Below, one piece after another: positions 16,941 to 26,165 of a DNA stretch of 64,000 nucleotides (position 1 is the stretch's first letter; each line of letters starts with the position of its first letter). This DNA is from Treponema sp. (lineage in GTDB: Bacteria; Spirochaetota; Spirochaetia; Treponematales; Treponemataceae). The notes beneath the pieces are model-generated. The model was not told where the DNA came from. It saw only the letters and a list, made by a program, of their open reading frames with translations, and searched no databases. The stretch covers positions 186,001 through 250,000 of the forward strand of contig JAEESN010000001.1 of the NCBI GenBank assembly GCA_016286365.1, given 5' to 3'. The position numbers and the translations under genes are program-made.

Positions 16941-17986
16941 TGAGCGATAAACTTTTTCATATTTCTTCCAGTCCTCATTTTGTTTTTGGAAGAACTACAA
17001 CCCACATCATGGGACTTGTAATCATCTCTTTATTACCTGAATGCATTTATTCAGTTTATCTTTTTGGCTTGAATGCCTTAATTGCAATCTTAACTTCTGT
17101 TGCTTCCTGCGTTATTTTTGAACTTTTATTCCAGCTCTGCACAAAACAAAAGGTAGTGATTAAAAATCTTTCGGCAGTAGTTACGGGTATTTTACTTGCA
17201 CTTGTGTGTCCGCCTACAATCCAGTGGTGGCAGCTCATCCTTGCTTCTGCTGTTTCAATCATAATTGCAAAGGGCTTATTCGGAGGAATCGGTTCAAACG
17301 TATTCAACCCGGCATTAACAGGTCGTGCATTCTTATTCATAAGCTTTCCGGCTGTAATGGGTGCAAGCTGGATTGTTCCAAAGATGACAGGAATTGATGC
17401 AATAAGCTCTGCCACAGTTCTTTCTAAATTAAAAGCAGGTACTGTTGATTCAATCGACTTTATGCAGTATTTCCTTGGAAACAGGGCAGGTTGTCTTGGT
17501 GAAACTTCAATTCTTTTGATTTTAATCTCTTTTGTTTTCTTACTCGCTCTTAAAATAATAGACTGGCGCGCTCCATTTGGAATGATTTTTACAGTAAGCC
17601 TTTGTTCATTTATCTCAGGACTTGTAAGTAAGGGAACTGTTCAGGCGGGCTTAAACGAAATTCTAATCACTCTTTTAACCGGTGGAATTATGTTTGGCGC
17701 CGTGTTTATGATTACAGACTATGCTACAACTCCTGTTACAAAATACGGAAGATTGGTTTTCGGTGCAGGCTGTGGTTTAATCACTTTCTTAATCAGAAAA
17801 TTCGGCGGATATCCTGAAGGAGTTATGTTCAGTATTTTAATCATGAACTCTGTAGCTCCATTCCTGAACAACCTTACAAACCGAATGTACGGCTACGGTA
17901 AAAAAGGAAACAGAAGGCCTGATACAGAAAAAATCAACAAAGAGTTTGATTTAAAAGAAAAAGATCCTTCTTTAGGAGGAAAGTAA
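16940..17986 (+). CDS. rnfD: Rnf complex subunit D
   Basis: A 348-residue protein with about nine membrane helices of the NqrB/RnfD family (GGIGSNVFNPALTGRAFL; GGIMFGAVFMITDYATTP). RnfD carries covalent FMN and lies in the ion path. The flavinylation site reads DAISSAT (T159) rather than the more common DxxSGAT. Starts within the rnfC stop behind GGAGG and is followed by rnfG one base after its stop. Confidence 0.95.
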   Translation: MSDKLFHISSSPHFVFGRTTTHIMGLVIISLLPECIYSVYLFGLNALIAILTSVASCVIFELLFQLCTKQKVVIKNLSAVVTGILLALVCPPTIQWWQLILASAVSIIIAKGLFGGIGSNVFNPALTGRAFLFISFPAVMGASWIVPKMTGIDAISSATVLSKLKAGTVDSIDFMQYFLGNRAGCLGETSILLILISFVFLLALKIIDWRAPFGMIFTVSLCSFISGLVSKGTVQAGLNEILITLLTGGIMFGAVFMITDYATTPVTKYGRLVFGAGCGLITFLIRKFGGYPEGVMFSILIMNSVAPFLNNLTNRMYGYGKKGNRRPDTEKINKEFDLKEKDPSLGGK

Positions 17987-17987
17987 T

Positions 17988-18641
17988 ATGGCTAAAAAAT
18001 ACACTGTTTCAAAATCACATACCAAAAAAGATACAAAAGAAATCCTAAAGCTGGGGCTCATCCTCGTGTGTTATTCGGTTGTTTTGTGTACTGTTTTAGC
18101 TGTTGTAAATTATTTTACTGCTCCTAAAATTGCAAGCAATCAGAATGAAAAAGCCAAGGCTGCCATGCAGGAAGTTTTTGCCGTTGCAGATAATTTTGAG
18201 CTTGATGATGATTCAGATTTTTATGAACAAAACAGCACCTCGAGCATCAAGGTAAAGGATTTTTATTTTGCTAAAAAAGACGGAAATGTTATAGGCGGAG
18301 TTATTCAGGTAACCGGTCCTACTTACGATAAAGGAAAAATTATTATTGCCATGGATTTAGACTCTGTTGTTACAGGTGTTCGTATCCTTGAGCTTTCTGA
18401 TTCACCGGGCTTTGGTTTAAAGGCAAACAGTCCAAGCTTTACACTTCCAAGCGGAAAAACCTTCTACGGTCAGTTCGAAGGAAAATCTGCTACAGGCGGA
18501 TTTAAAGACGGACAGAACTTTGATGCAATCTCTGGAGCAACAATTACAAGTAAGGGTCTTGGAGATATGATTGATACAGGTGTAAAAGCCATATCTTTTA
18601 AATTAAGCAAGGCCGGAGTTCTAAAAGAGGAGGGTAAATAA
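17988..18641 (+). CDS. rnfG: Rnf complex subunit G
   Basis: A 217-residue protein with one N-terminal membrane helix (about 20-42) and an external FMN-binding domain. SPGFGLKA and the canonical flavinylation motif DAISGATITSKG (FMN on T185) are present. It is the substrate for the ApbE encoded across the divergent promoter. Stop and rnfE start overlap by one base. Confidence 0.95.
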   Translation: MAKKYTVSKSHTKKDTKEILKLGLILVCYSVVLCTVLAVVNYFTAPKIASNQNEKAKAAMQEVFAVADNFELDDDSDFYEQNSTSSIKVKDFYFAKKDGNVIGGVIQVTGPTYDKGKIIIAMDLDSVVTGVRILELSDSPGFGLKANSPSFTLPSGKTFYGQFEGKSATGGFKDGQNFDAISGATITSKGLGDMIDTGVKAISFKLSKAGVLKEEGK

Positions 18642-19318
18642 TGTCTAACAAACTTAAAACTTTTACAAAAGGACTTTTAGTTGAAAATCCTCTTTTAGTT
18701 TTGAACATCGGACTTTGTTCTTCTTTAGGTGTAACAACAAGTATTTTCAACGGCTTTGGAATGGGACTTTGTATGACCTTCGTTCTTTTGATGAGCGAAA
18801 TAGTAATCAGCTTGTTTAAAAAGCTTATTCCAACTGCAATCCGTCTTCCTGTTTTCATCATAGTTATTGCAGCTTTTACAACTATGGTTCAGCTCATACT
18901 TCAGGCTTATGTTGAATCCCTTTACGACGCGCTCGGGGTTTTTCTTCCGCTCATCGTTGTAAACTGTATCATAATGGGACGAGTAGAAGCTTTTGCTTCA
19001 AAAAATAACATCGGCGACTGTGTATTAGACTCCTTTGGAATGGGAATAGGATACACAATCGTTATGGTTGCAATTTCTTTAATCCGTGAGCTTTTTGGAG
19101 CCGGAACCTTATTCGACGGAACTGCCTTAAGAATTGAATTGATTCCTGAAGAATACAGAATCGGACTTTTCAACAGTGCACCAGGCGGTTTTTTAGTATT
19201 TGGAATTATTGCCGCTTTAGTTCAGTTTGGAAAAAATGTAAAGCTTAATAAAATCAAAAAAGCAGAAGATGAAGAATTTATGCTACAAACTTCGGAAAAT
19301 TCAAAGGAGGCTGAATAA
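18641..19318 (+). CDS. rnfE: Rnf complex subunit E
   Basis: A 225-residue membrane protein of the RnfE/NqrD family, about six helices. It has the conserved LGVTTSIFNGFGMG start and INCIIMGR-like segment (VNCIIMGRVEAFA). With RnfA it forms the inverted-topology core with a bound Fe-S centre (conserved Cys in LCSSLG and VNCI). Start overlaps the rnfG stop by one base; stop overlaps the rnfA start. Confidence 0.95.
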   Translation: MSNKLKTFTKGLLVENPLLVLNIGLCSSLGVTTSIFNGFGMGLCMTFVLLMSEIVISLFKKLIPTAIRLPVFIIVIAAFTTMVQLILQAYVESLYDALGVFLPLIVVNCIIMGRVEAFASKNNIGDCVLDSFGMGIGYTIVMVAISLIRELFGAGTLFDGTALRIELIPEEYRIGLFNSAPGGFLVFGIIAALVQFGKNVKLNKIKKAEDEEFMLQTSENSKEAE

Positions 19319-19905
19319 TGGATATTTTATTAGACACCTTAAGTATTTTTCTTAAGTCAGCCCTTATAGATAACGTAGTTTTCATCCAGTATCTTGCAAT
19401 CTGTCCGTTTATTGGTATGACAAACGATACACAAAAAGCAACCGGAATGAGTCTTGCAACAACATTCGTAATCATCCTTGCAACAGCTGTTACATGGCCT
19501 ATTTATAATTTTGTTATGATTCCTCTCAAGCTTGAATTCTTACAGACCCTTTTCTTCATCCTGATTATTGCGTCTTTGGTTCAGCTTGTAGAATTTTTCT
19601 TAAAAAAGAAATCGCCAGGTCTTTATAATGCAATGGGTGTATATCTTGCGCTCATCACAACAAACTGTGCGGTTTTAGGAATTACAATCAACTGTATCAA
19701 GCTTGATTACAGCTATGGTCAGAGCCTTGTTTATGCATTGGGTTCTGCTGTTGGATTTTTAATCAGTATGGTAATTATGAGTGGTGTTAGAAGCAGAATC
19801 AAAATTGCAAAGATTCCACAGAGCTTTAAGGGAACACCGATTTTATTTGTTACAGCCTCTTTATTGAGTCTGGCCTTTTTAGGTTTTAAAGGGCTTATTA
19901 AGTAG
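19318..19905 (+). CDS. rnfA: Rnf complex subunit A
   Basis: A 195-residue protein with six membrane helices, homologous to RnfE in inverted topology. VFIQYLAICPFIG and LALITTNCAVLG hold the two cysteine positions of the intramembrane iron-sulfur centre. Starts within the rnfE stop behind GGAGG. Confidence 0.95.
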   Translation: MDILLDTLSIFLKSALIDNVVFIQYLAICPFIGMTNDTQKATGMSLATTFVIILATAVTWPIYNFVMIPLKLEFLQTLFFILIIASLVQLVEFFLKKKSPGLYNAMGVYLALITTNCAVLGITINCIKLDYSYGQSLVYALGSAVGFLISMVIMSGVRSRIKIAKIPQSFKGTPILFVTASLLSLAFLGFKGLIK

Positions 19906-19916
19906 AGGGAAGAATT

Positions 19917-20732
19917 ATGAACGTAATTTTATATACAGTTATTTGTGCAGTTGCAATTGCCTTTATTCTTGGAGTTTTGCTCGGACTTTTTAAAAAGATT
20001 TTCCATGTTTCAACAGACCCAAAGGTTGAACAGGTTAGACAAGTTCTCTCTGGTGTAAACTGCGGAGGATGCGGTTTTGCAGGATGTGATGCATTTGCAG
20101 GCGCTGTTGTTAAAGGAGATGCACCTTCAAACGGATGTGTTGCCGGCGGAGCGGATTGTGCTACTAAGATTGGAGAGATTTTGGGCAAAGCCGGGGTAAA
20201 GATTACGCCAAAGGCAGCAGTAATTGCATGTAGGGGTGACTGTACACGCGCAGCCTCAAAGGCGGTGTATGAGGGGGTTAAGACTTGTAAGGCTGCGCAG
20301 CTTGTTATGAACGGCACTAAAAAATGCGCGTATGGATGCATTGGTTTTGGAGACTGTGTTGCTTCATGCACGTTTGGAGCCATTAAGGTTACTAAAGACG
20401 GTCTTCCTGTCATCAACTACAAAAAATGTGTTGGCTGCGGAAACTGTGTTAAATCATGTCCTAAAAATCTTATCCACATTATTGATTCAGATATTCGTGG
20501 AGCAATTGCCCTGTGTCAAAATACATCAGATAACAAAGTTCAGATAAGAAAAGACTGTACCGGTGGATGTTTTAAGTGCAGCATGTGTCAGAGAAAATGT
20601 CCCGAAGGTGCTATAGATCTTTCTTCTGGTCTTCCTGTAATCGACTACACAAAATGTACAAGCTGCGGCGAATGTATAAAAGCCTGCCCTGATAAAGTTT
20701 TGTATCTTATTCAGGATGTTATAAAGCATTAA
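19917..20732 (+). CDS. rnfB: Rnf complex subunit B (polyferredoxin)
   Basis: A 271-residue protein: N-terminal membrane anchor, then a CGGCGFAGCDAF four-cysteine cluster, and several ferredoxin motifs ending with CVGCGNCVKSCP, CFKCSMCQRKCP and CTSCGECIKACP. RnfB accepts electrons from ferredoxin. It is the last gene of the operon and is followed by a clear intrinsic terminator at 20752-20784. Confidence 0.96.
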   Translation: MNVILYTVICAVAIAFILGVLLGLFKKIFHVSTDPKVEQVRQVLSGVNCGGCGFAGCDAFAGAVVKGDAPSNGCVAGGADCATKIGEILGKAGVKITPKAAVIACRGDCTRAASKAVYEGVKTCKAAQLVMNGTKKCAYGCIGFGDCVASCTFGAIKVTKDGLPVINYKKCVGCGNCVKSCPKNLIHIIDSDIRGAIALCQNTSDNKVQIRKDCTGGCFKCSMCQRKCPEGAIDLSSGLPVIDYTKCTSCGECIKACPDKVLYLIQDVIKH

Positions 20733-20751
20733 TTTTTCCAAAGAACAAACG

Positions 20752-20784
20752 TGGCTCCTGTATTTTCAGGGGCCATTTTTTTTT
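20752..20784 (+). terminator. rnf operon terminator
   Basis: TGGCTCCTG pairs with CAGGGGCCA around a short loop and is followed by nine Ts. Confidence 0.85.
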
Positions 20785-20823
20785 GAAAATTCTTTAAATT
20801 CATATTCGAAATTCTTTTAAATT

Positions 20824-20879
20824 TTTCCTCCTGCGTGGTATAATTTAAAAATACTTTTCAATTCGTAATCAGGAGGAAA
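20824..20879 (+). promoter_or_regulatory. Promoter and ribosome-site inverted repeat of the NCS2 gene
   Basis: An extended -10 box TGGTATAAT lies at 20836-20844. TTTCCTCCTG (20824-20833) is a perfect reverse complement of CAGGAGGAAA (20870-20879), which is the ribosome site of the following gene. The upstream arm lies before the -10, so only a transcript starting further upstream would mask the site. Confidence 0.5.
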
Positions 20880-20882
20880 TTG

Positions 20883-22310
20883 ATGGAAAAGTTATTTAAA
20901 TTAAAGGAGAACGGCACTACTGTAAAAACAGAAATAATTGCCGGTCTTACAACTTTTATGACAATGGCTTATATCATTGCCTTAAATCCTAACCTCTTAA
21001 CAGGTTTTGGAAGCAATGGTGGACCAGGACTCTGGAACGGTATATTCCTTGCAACATGTATCGCTTCTGCAATCGGTATGTTTGTAATGGCATTCTGTGC
21101 TAACAAACCATTTGCAATGGCTCCAGGAATGGGATTAAACAGCTTCTTTGCATTTGTAATCGTTCAGATTGCTTCTATCACAGGTTTAAGCTATCTTGAA
21201 TCTTTCCAGACAGGCTTAATCATCATCTTAATCGAAGGTATTATCTTTATTATCCTTTCGATTCTTAATGTAAGAGAAAAAATTGTTAATGCAATTCCTC
21301 TTGGTGTTCGTCTTGGAATTGGACCTGCAATCGGTCTTATGCTCATGAACATTGGTCTTGGATCTAACGCTGGTGTTTATTCAGAAACTGGCGGTCCATT
21401 CTTTGTAATGAGAGATTTCTTTGGAGCACTCACAGCTAACTTTGCTAAAGGAACAATGGGTTCAGGCTATGGCTGGATGGTTTTGACTGTTGCAACTATG
21501 TTCATCGGTCTTTTTGTAATCATCGCTTTAGCTCACAAAGGTGTAAAAGGTTCTGTAATCATCGGTATGCTCGCTGCAAGCGTTCTTTACTGGGCTGGAG
21601 AAGCAATCTTCTTCAAAGTAAATCCATTCGCTTCACTTGCTGGTGCTTCATGGCTTCCACCTTTCAAAGACATGGCAGAAAATACATTATTCAAATTCAA
21701 CTTTAAAGCTCTCCCAGAAATCGGATGGTTTACTATCATCACTTTGGTAATCACATTCTGTATCATCGATATGTTCGATACAATCGGAACTTTAGTTGGA
21801 ACTGCTTCTAAAGCAAACATGCTCGACAAAGACGGTAACATGCCACAGATGAAGGAAGCTCTCCTTGCAGATGCTGTTGGTACTGTTGCAGGTGCTTGTA
21901 CTGGTACTTCAACTGTAACAACATTCGTTGAATCTGCTTCTGGTGTAGAAGCTGGTGGACGCACAGGTTTAACTGCACTCACAACTGGTATTGTATTCCT
22001 TCTTTGTATGTTCATCTCTCCAATTGCCGCAATCATCCCTTCTGCTGCTACTTCTGCTGCATTAATCTACGTTGGTATTTTGATGCTCAGTAACCTCAAA
22101 AAGATTGATTTTACCGATATTACTCAGGCAGCTCCGGTATTCATCATGCTCCTTGCTATGCCAATTTCAAGCTCTATCGGACACGGAATTGGTCTTGCTT
22201 TGATCACATACACAATCATTAAACTTACAACAGGAAAAGCAAAAGATGTATCAATCCTTACATACATCCTTTCTGCAATCTTCCTTATTAAATTCTTCCT
22301 TGTTGGATAA
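20883..22310 (+). CDS. NCS2-family purine permease (AzgA-like)
   Basis: A 475-residue protein with about twelve to fourteen membrane segments. The AzgA-type signatures are present: GLTTFMTMAYIIALNP near the start, FAMAPGMGLNSFFAF, FDTIGTLVGTASKANM and GTSTVTTFVESASGVEAGGRTG. These transporters carry adenine, guanine or hypoxanthine with protons. ATG 20883 sits just after AGGAGGAAA. Codon use is of highly expressed type. Monocistronic between two terminators. No purine riboswitch is recognisable in its short leader. Confidence 0.92.
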   Translation: MEKLFKLKENGTTVKTEIIAGLTTFMTMAYIIALNPNLLTGFGSNGGPGLWNGIFLATCIASAIGMFVMAFCANKPFAMAPGMGLNSFFAFVIVQIASITGLSYLESFQTGLIIILIEGIIFIILSILNVREKIVNAIPLGVRLGIGPAIGLMLMNIGLGSNAGVYSETGGPFFVMRDFFGALTANFAKGTMGSGYGWMVLTVATMFIGLFVIIALAHKGVKGSVIIGMLAASVLYWAGEAIFFKVNPFASLAGASWLPPFKDMAENTLFKFNFKALPEIGWFTIITLVITFCIIDMFDTIGTLVGTASKANMLDKDGNMPQMKEALLADAVGTVAGACTGTSTVTTFVESASGVEAGGRTGLTALTTGIVFLLCMFISPIAAIIPSAATSAALIYVGILMLSNLKKIDFTDITQAAPVFIMLLAMPISSSIGHGIGLALITYTIIKLTTGKAKDVSILTYILSAIFLIKFFLVG

Positions 22311-22349
22311 TTCTACACGGTAGAAATTTAATAGTAAGCGTTAAATGAA

Positions 22350-22386
22350 AAACGGAAATCAGATTTTCTGATTTCCGTTTTTTTTG
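22350..22386. terminator. Bidirectional intrinsic terminator
   Basis: AAACGGAAATCAGA pairs perfectly with TCTGATTTCCGTTT. Eight or more Ts follow on the plus strand and a run of As precedes, so it can end both the NCS2 gene and thrC. Confidence 0.85.
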
Positions 22387-22466
22387 TTTCATTGATTATT
22401 TTATGTAAGCTCGATGATTATTTTCTAACCGTAATACGATTGTTTTTCGTCAAGCCTGCATTTTTT

Positions 22467-23882
22467 CTATTCAAGATTAGCTAAAAGCCAGTTCTTGAAT
22501 TTCTTATAATCATTTTCCATTGGGATTGCTCTGTCTGGTTTTCTCATTACTTCTTCAAGGCGGGCAGGGATTGGAGGTTCCTTTCCGATTGCTTCAGAAA
22601 CTGTCTGTCCAAACTTTGCAGGAGAAGCTGTTTCAAGAATAACACCGATTGCTTTTTTATTTACAACGTCATCGGCCCAGTCAGGAATGTTTGGTGTAAG
22701 ACCCGGTACAGAAATATCGTTTTTCTTTCCCTTAATAAGATCTTCCATTGCACCTTTTCTTATGTCGTCCCAGGCTTTGTATCCGATAGCTCCGTGTGGA
22801 TCGATGATATAACCTGTTTTTGTATGGCACGCATCAATTGCCTTAATAATTCCATCGTTATCGAGCCAGTATGAACCAAAGAGCTTACGAACTTCTTCTA
22901 AAGAATACATTGCCTTAATTCTTTCGTAGTTACTTGGTGCACCAACATCCATTGCGTTAGCGTAAGTTTCTACAGAAGGACGTGCTTCGTAATCTCCGGT
23001 TGCAATCCAGTCCGGAATAGTTTTATTTGTATTTGTTGCAGCAATAAATCCTTTGATTGGAGCTCCCATTTCGCGTGCAATAAGACCCGAAGTAAGGTTT
23101 CCGAAGTTTCCTGATGGAACTACCATGAGGATTGAAGGATCATCAATCTTGTTGTCCAAAGGAGCTCTATTTTTTACCATAAGGGCTGCATACATGTAGT
23201 AGAAGCTCTGTGGTAAAAGGCGTGAAATATTGATTGAGTTTGCAGATGAAAGGCGGAGTTTTTTTCTTAATCCGTTATCTGTAAATGCAGTTTTTACAAG
23301 CTTCTGGCAGTCATCGAAAGTTCCCTTTACTTTGAGTGCGCGTACATTTCCTGTAAATGTAGAAAGCTGTTTTTCCTGAATTAAACTGATTTTTCCTTCC
23401 GGATAAAGGATTGTTACATCAAGCCCCGGAACATTGTGGAATGCGCTTCCAACTGCAGAACCTGTATCTCCCGAAGTTGCTACAAGAATGTGAAGGGGAG
23501 TTTTTTCGTTTCTGTTAAAGTAAGACATGGTTCTTGCCATAAAGCGGGCACCAAAATCTTTGAATGCGCAGGTTGGACCATGGAATAATTCAAGAACATA
23601 AGATGCTGCATCAAGAGGAGCAACCTTTGGCGAAAAAGGATATGCATCCTGAATGATTGCGGCTAAATCTTCATCAGGAATTTCTCCTTCTACATAAGGT
23701 TTTGCCATGTTTAAAGCAATATCTCTGAAAGAAGGAGCAGGGTTTTTATTTAAAAAAGATTCATCAAGCTTTGGATAACTTGTAGGAATGTACAAACCAC
23801 CTGTAGCCTGATTCATTCCTTTCATTACAGCAGTTTTAAAATCAACTTTTACCTTACTGTCTCTAGTGTCTGTATAAATCAA
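22467..23882 (-). CDS. thrC: Threonine synthase
   Basis: A 471-residue PLP enzyme that makes threonine from O-phosphohomoserine. TRDSKVKVDFKTAVMKGM and GGLYIPTSYP open the protein. The PLP lysine is K108 in GPTCAFKDFGARF, and ATSGDTGSAVGSAF is the phosphate-binding loop. Length and C-terminus fit the long bacterial form. Convergent with the NCS2 gene and followed upstream by a lipoprotein gene on the same strand. Confidence 0.95.
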   Translation of the reverse strand: MIYTDTRDSKVKVDFKTAVMKGMNQATGGLYIPTSYPKLDESFLNKNPAPSFRDIALNMAKPYVEGEIPDEDLAAIIQDAYPFSPKVAPLDAASYVLELFHGPTCAFKDFGARFMARTMSYFNRNEKTPLHILVATSGDTGSAVGSAFHNVPGLDVTILYPEGKISLIQEKQLSTFTGNVRALKVKGTFDDCQKLVKTAFTDNGLRKKLRLSSANSINISRLLPQSFYYMYAALMVKNRAPLDNKIDDPSILMVVPSGNFGNLTSGLIAREMGAPIKGFIAATNTNKTIPDWIATGDYEARPSVETYANAMDVGAPSNYERIKAMYSLEEVRKLFGSYWLDNDGIIKAIDACHTKTGYIIDPHGAIGYKAWDDIRKGAMEDLIKGKKNDISVPGLTPNIPDWADDVVNKKAIGVILETASPAKFGQTVSEAIGKEPPIPARLEEVMRKPDRAIPMENDYKKFKNWLLANLE

Positions 23883-23910
23883 TTTCTATCTCCAGATAAA
23901 CAGTAAAAAA

Positions 23911-24819
23911 TTATAACTTTTCAACCATTTCGTCTACGAAACCTTTTGAAACGGCTTTTTTACAATCTTTTACAGCGTTGTTGTATTTTTCGTTTTTGCT
24001 TGTCTTTTTTACTGTAGTTCTGAATACTTCCTCACCGTTTTCCATATTGATTACGTAGAATTCTCCAATACAATAAACAGTGTAACCGCTGTCGTCTTTT
24101 TCGTAAGGTTTTTCGAATTTTACAGTTCCACCAATAAGGTATCCATATGTATTACCAATGATCTCTACATTCTTTTTATAGAGTTCCTGTGGTGTAAGTT
24201 TTAAAGTTGAAATATCACTGAATGGTGCGTTTCCGATTTTTAATGTACCAAGATTCTGAAGATCTCCGTTCAAATAAAAGAAGTTATTCGAAGGCTTATC
24301 TCTTTCGTCAAAATCCCATACAGCTAAGATTGCACCCTTAGATACAAATTTAGAATTGATTTTGAAATCAGCTTTTACAGCTCTTTCTTTTACTGCATCA
24401 ATTACAAGCTTTTTCTTTGAAACAGGAGTTATATAAAACTCGATTTTTGTGTTTGCTGTAAATGAAACAGAATCAGGCTTAAAGCTTACTTTACCGTCTT
24501 TTCCGGAAGTAAGAGTTTCTGTTTTAAATACATATTCTGAATTCTTTTTAGAAGCAGGATATGAAACAGTGATTGAAAAGTCAGGTACAACAGCGCCTTT
24601 TACAGTTTTAACCTGTACGACATAAGGAGTTGCAAACGGCTTATCAACTTCCGTAAATTTAGGTGACGAAATTACAGATAATTTGTAATTTGCTAACGAT
24701 TCAACGAACTCTTTTTCTGTGTCATTTAAAGGTCCGCCATTTCCAGATTCAGATGTAGAAGCACAAGATGCAATTAAACAAAATAATGTAACAGTTAAAA
24801 AAAGTTTTACTACTTTCAT
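23911..24819 (-). CDS. Lipoprotein of unknown function
   Basis: Start taken at 24819, behind GAGGG, giving a clean signal with lipobox LIASC; an upstream in-frame ATG at 24852 adds only a non-signal extension. The product is 302 residues and exported. The middle resembles an immunoglobulin-like beta domain (SPDSVSFTANTKIEFYITP). The C-terminal half has VWDFDERDKPSNNF and a GGTVKFEKPYEKDD stretch, typical of spirochaete lipoproteins of the LPP20 or penicillin-binding-lipoprotein-activator kind, but I cannot name the family. Divergent from alr. Confidence 0.7.
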   Translation of the reverse strand: MKVVKLFLTVTLFCLIASCASTSESGNGGPLNDTEKEFVESLANYKLSVISSPKFTEVDKPFATPYVVQVKTVKGAVVPDFSITVSYPASKKNSEYVFKTETLTSGKDGKVSFKPDSVSFTANTKIEFYITPVSKKKLVIDAVKERAVKADFKINSKFVSKGAILAVWDFDERDKPSNNFFYLNGDLQNLGTLKIGNAPFSDISTLKLTPQELYKKNVEIIGNTYGYLIGGTVKFEKPYEKDDSGYTVYCIGEFYVINMENGEEVFRTTVKKTSKNEKYNNAVKDCKKAVSKGFVDEMVEKL

Positions 24820-24958
24820 AAATTTTCCCTCATAATATTGTATATTTAACACACAATTTTTACAATAAGATATTGCTAAATTATCGTCTTAAACATAAAA
24901 TTATATCAATTTTTAACAACAATTTTTATGATTTTTTGTTACAGACAGAAGGTTTCGT

Positions 24959-26116
24959 ATGAAAAGATGTACTAAAGCAGTAATTTACAAAGATAATCTT
25001 GAATACAATATAAAGCAGATATTAAACGTTTTAAAACCAGGAACTAAGCTTTGCATCGCAGTTAAAGCGGATAGTTACGGCCACAATGCCATCCTTACTT
25101 CGCAGATTGCCCAGAAGCTTGGCGTTGAGTATCTTGCAATTGCAACCGTAGACGAAGGGATTGAATTACGAAAAGCAGGCATTAAGGCAAATCTTCTTTT
25201 ACTGAGCCTTTGTATCCCTGACGAATTTACAGAGCTTTTTGAATACGACATCACTCCTCTTGTATTCGGAAAAGAATATATCAAACTCTTTTCGGACGTT
25301 GCGGACAGTTATTACAAAAATGATAAAAAATTAAACGTTCAGCTTGCAGTAGACACAGGTATGGGGCGAATCGGATGTTACCCCGAGGAAGCTGGCGAAG
25401 AAGCAGTTTTAATCAATAGTTCAAATCATCTTAAACTTAGCGGTATGTGTACTCATTTTGCAGTTTCGGACAGTCTTGCAGAAAAAAATCAGGACTTTAC
25501 AAAGGAACAGTACAAGGCTTTTGTAAATGCAGTCAATTATGTAAAAGACAAGGGAATAGATCCTGGTGTATGCTCATGTGCCGCAAGTGCAGCGATTTTA
25601 AATAATCCTGACATGCATTTTGATATGGTTCGCTCTGGAATCATCACATACGGCTACTATCCTGATGAAATTACAAAAGAATATCTTACAAAAATCCACA
25701 AAGATTTTGATATAAAACCAGTTCTTGCTTTTCAGACACAGGTTGTTGCAATAAGACCTTTCCCTAAAGGTAAATCAGTTTCTTACGGAAGAACCTATAT
25801 TTGTAAAAAAGACACGGATATTGCTGTTCTTCCTGTCGGCTATGCTGATGGTCTTTTAAGAAGATTTTCACCGGGGCTCGAAGTAACAATCAACGGAAAA
25901 AATTATCCTGTATGCGGAAGAATCTGTATGGATCAGTGCATGGTAGACATAGGAAAAAATAATCCGGATGTAAAACTCTGGGATAAGGTTTTGATTTTCG
26001 GCCCGAAAGAAAGTGGTGCATTAAACGACGCAGAAGCATTGGCAAAACTTGGAAACACAATCTCTTACGAAGTTTTAACAAGCCTTACAAAGCGCGTAGA
26101 AAGGGTGATTGAGTAG
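24959..26116 (+). CDS. alr: Alanine racemase
   Basis: A 385-residue fold-type III PLP enzyme making D-alanine for peptidoglycan. The PLP lysine is K36 in IAVKADSYGHNA. VDTGMGRIG and SYGRTY are conserved, and CGRICMDQCMVDIG contains the second-subunit substrate loop. Usual length. Starts after an AGAAGG site; divergent from the lipoprotein gene and convergent with folC. Confidence 0.95.
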   Translation: MKRCTKAVIYKDNLEYNIKQILNVLKPGTKLCIAVKADSYGHNAILTSQIAQKLGVEYLAIATVDEGIELRKAGIKANLLLLSLCIPDEFTELFEYDITPLVFGKEYIKLFSDVADSYYKNDKKLNVQLAVDTGMGRIGCYPEEAGEEAVLINSSNHLKLSGMCTHFAVSDSLAEKNQDFTKEQYKAFVNAVNYVKDKGIDPGVCSCAASAAILNNPDMHFDMVRSGIITYGYYPDEITKEYLTKIHKDFDIKPVLAFQTQVVAIRPFPKGKSVSYGRTYICKKDTDIAVLPVGYADGLLRRFSPGLEVTINGKNYPVCGRICMDQCMVDIGKNNPDVKLWDKVLIFGPKESGALNDAEALAKLGNTISYEVLTSLTKRVERVIE

Positions 26117-26165
26117 GCGGATAAAATCAACGCCCCGGAAACTCAGGTTAATAACTGATGTAAAA

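Noticed and set aside
20785-20882. Purine riboswitch before the NCS2 permease
   Set aside because: The leader is short and lacks the conserved three-way junction bases.
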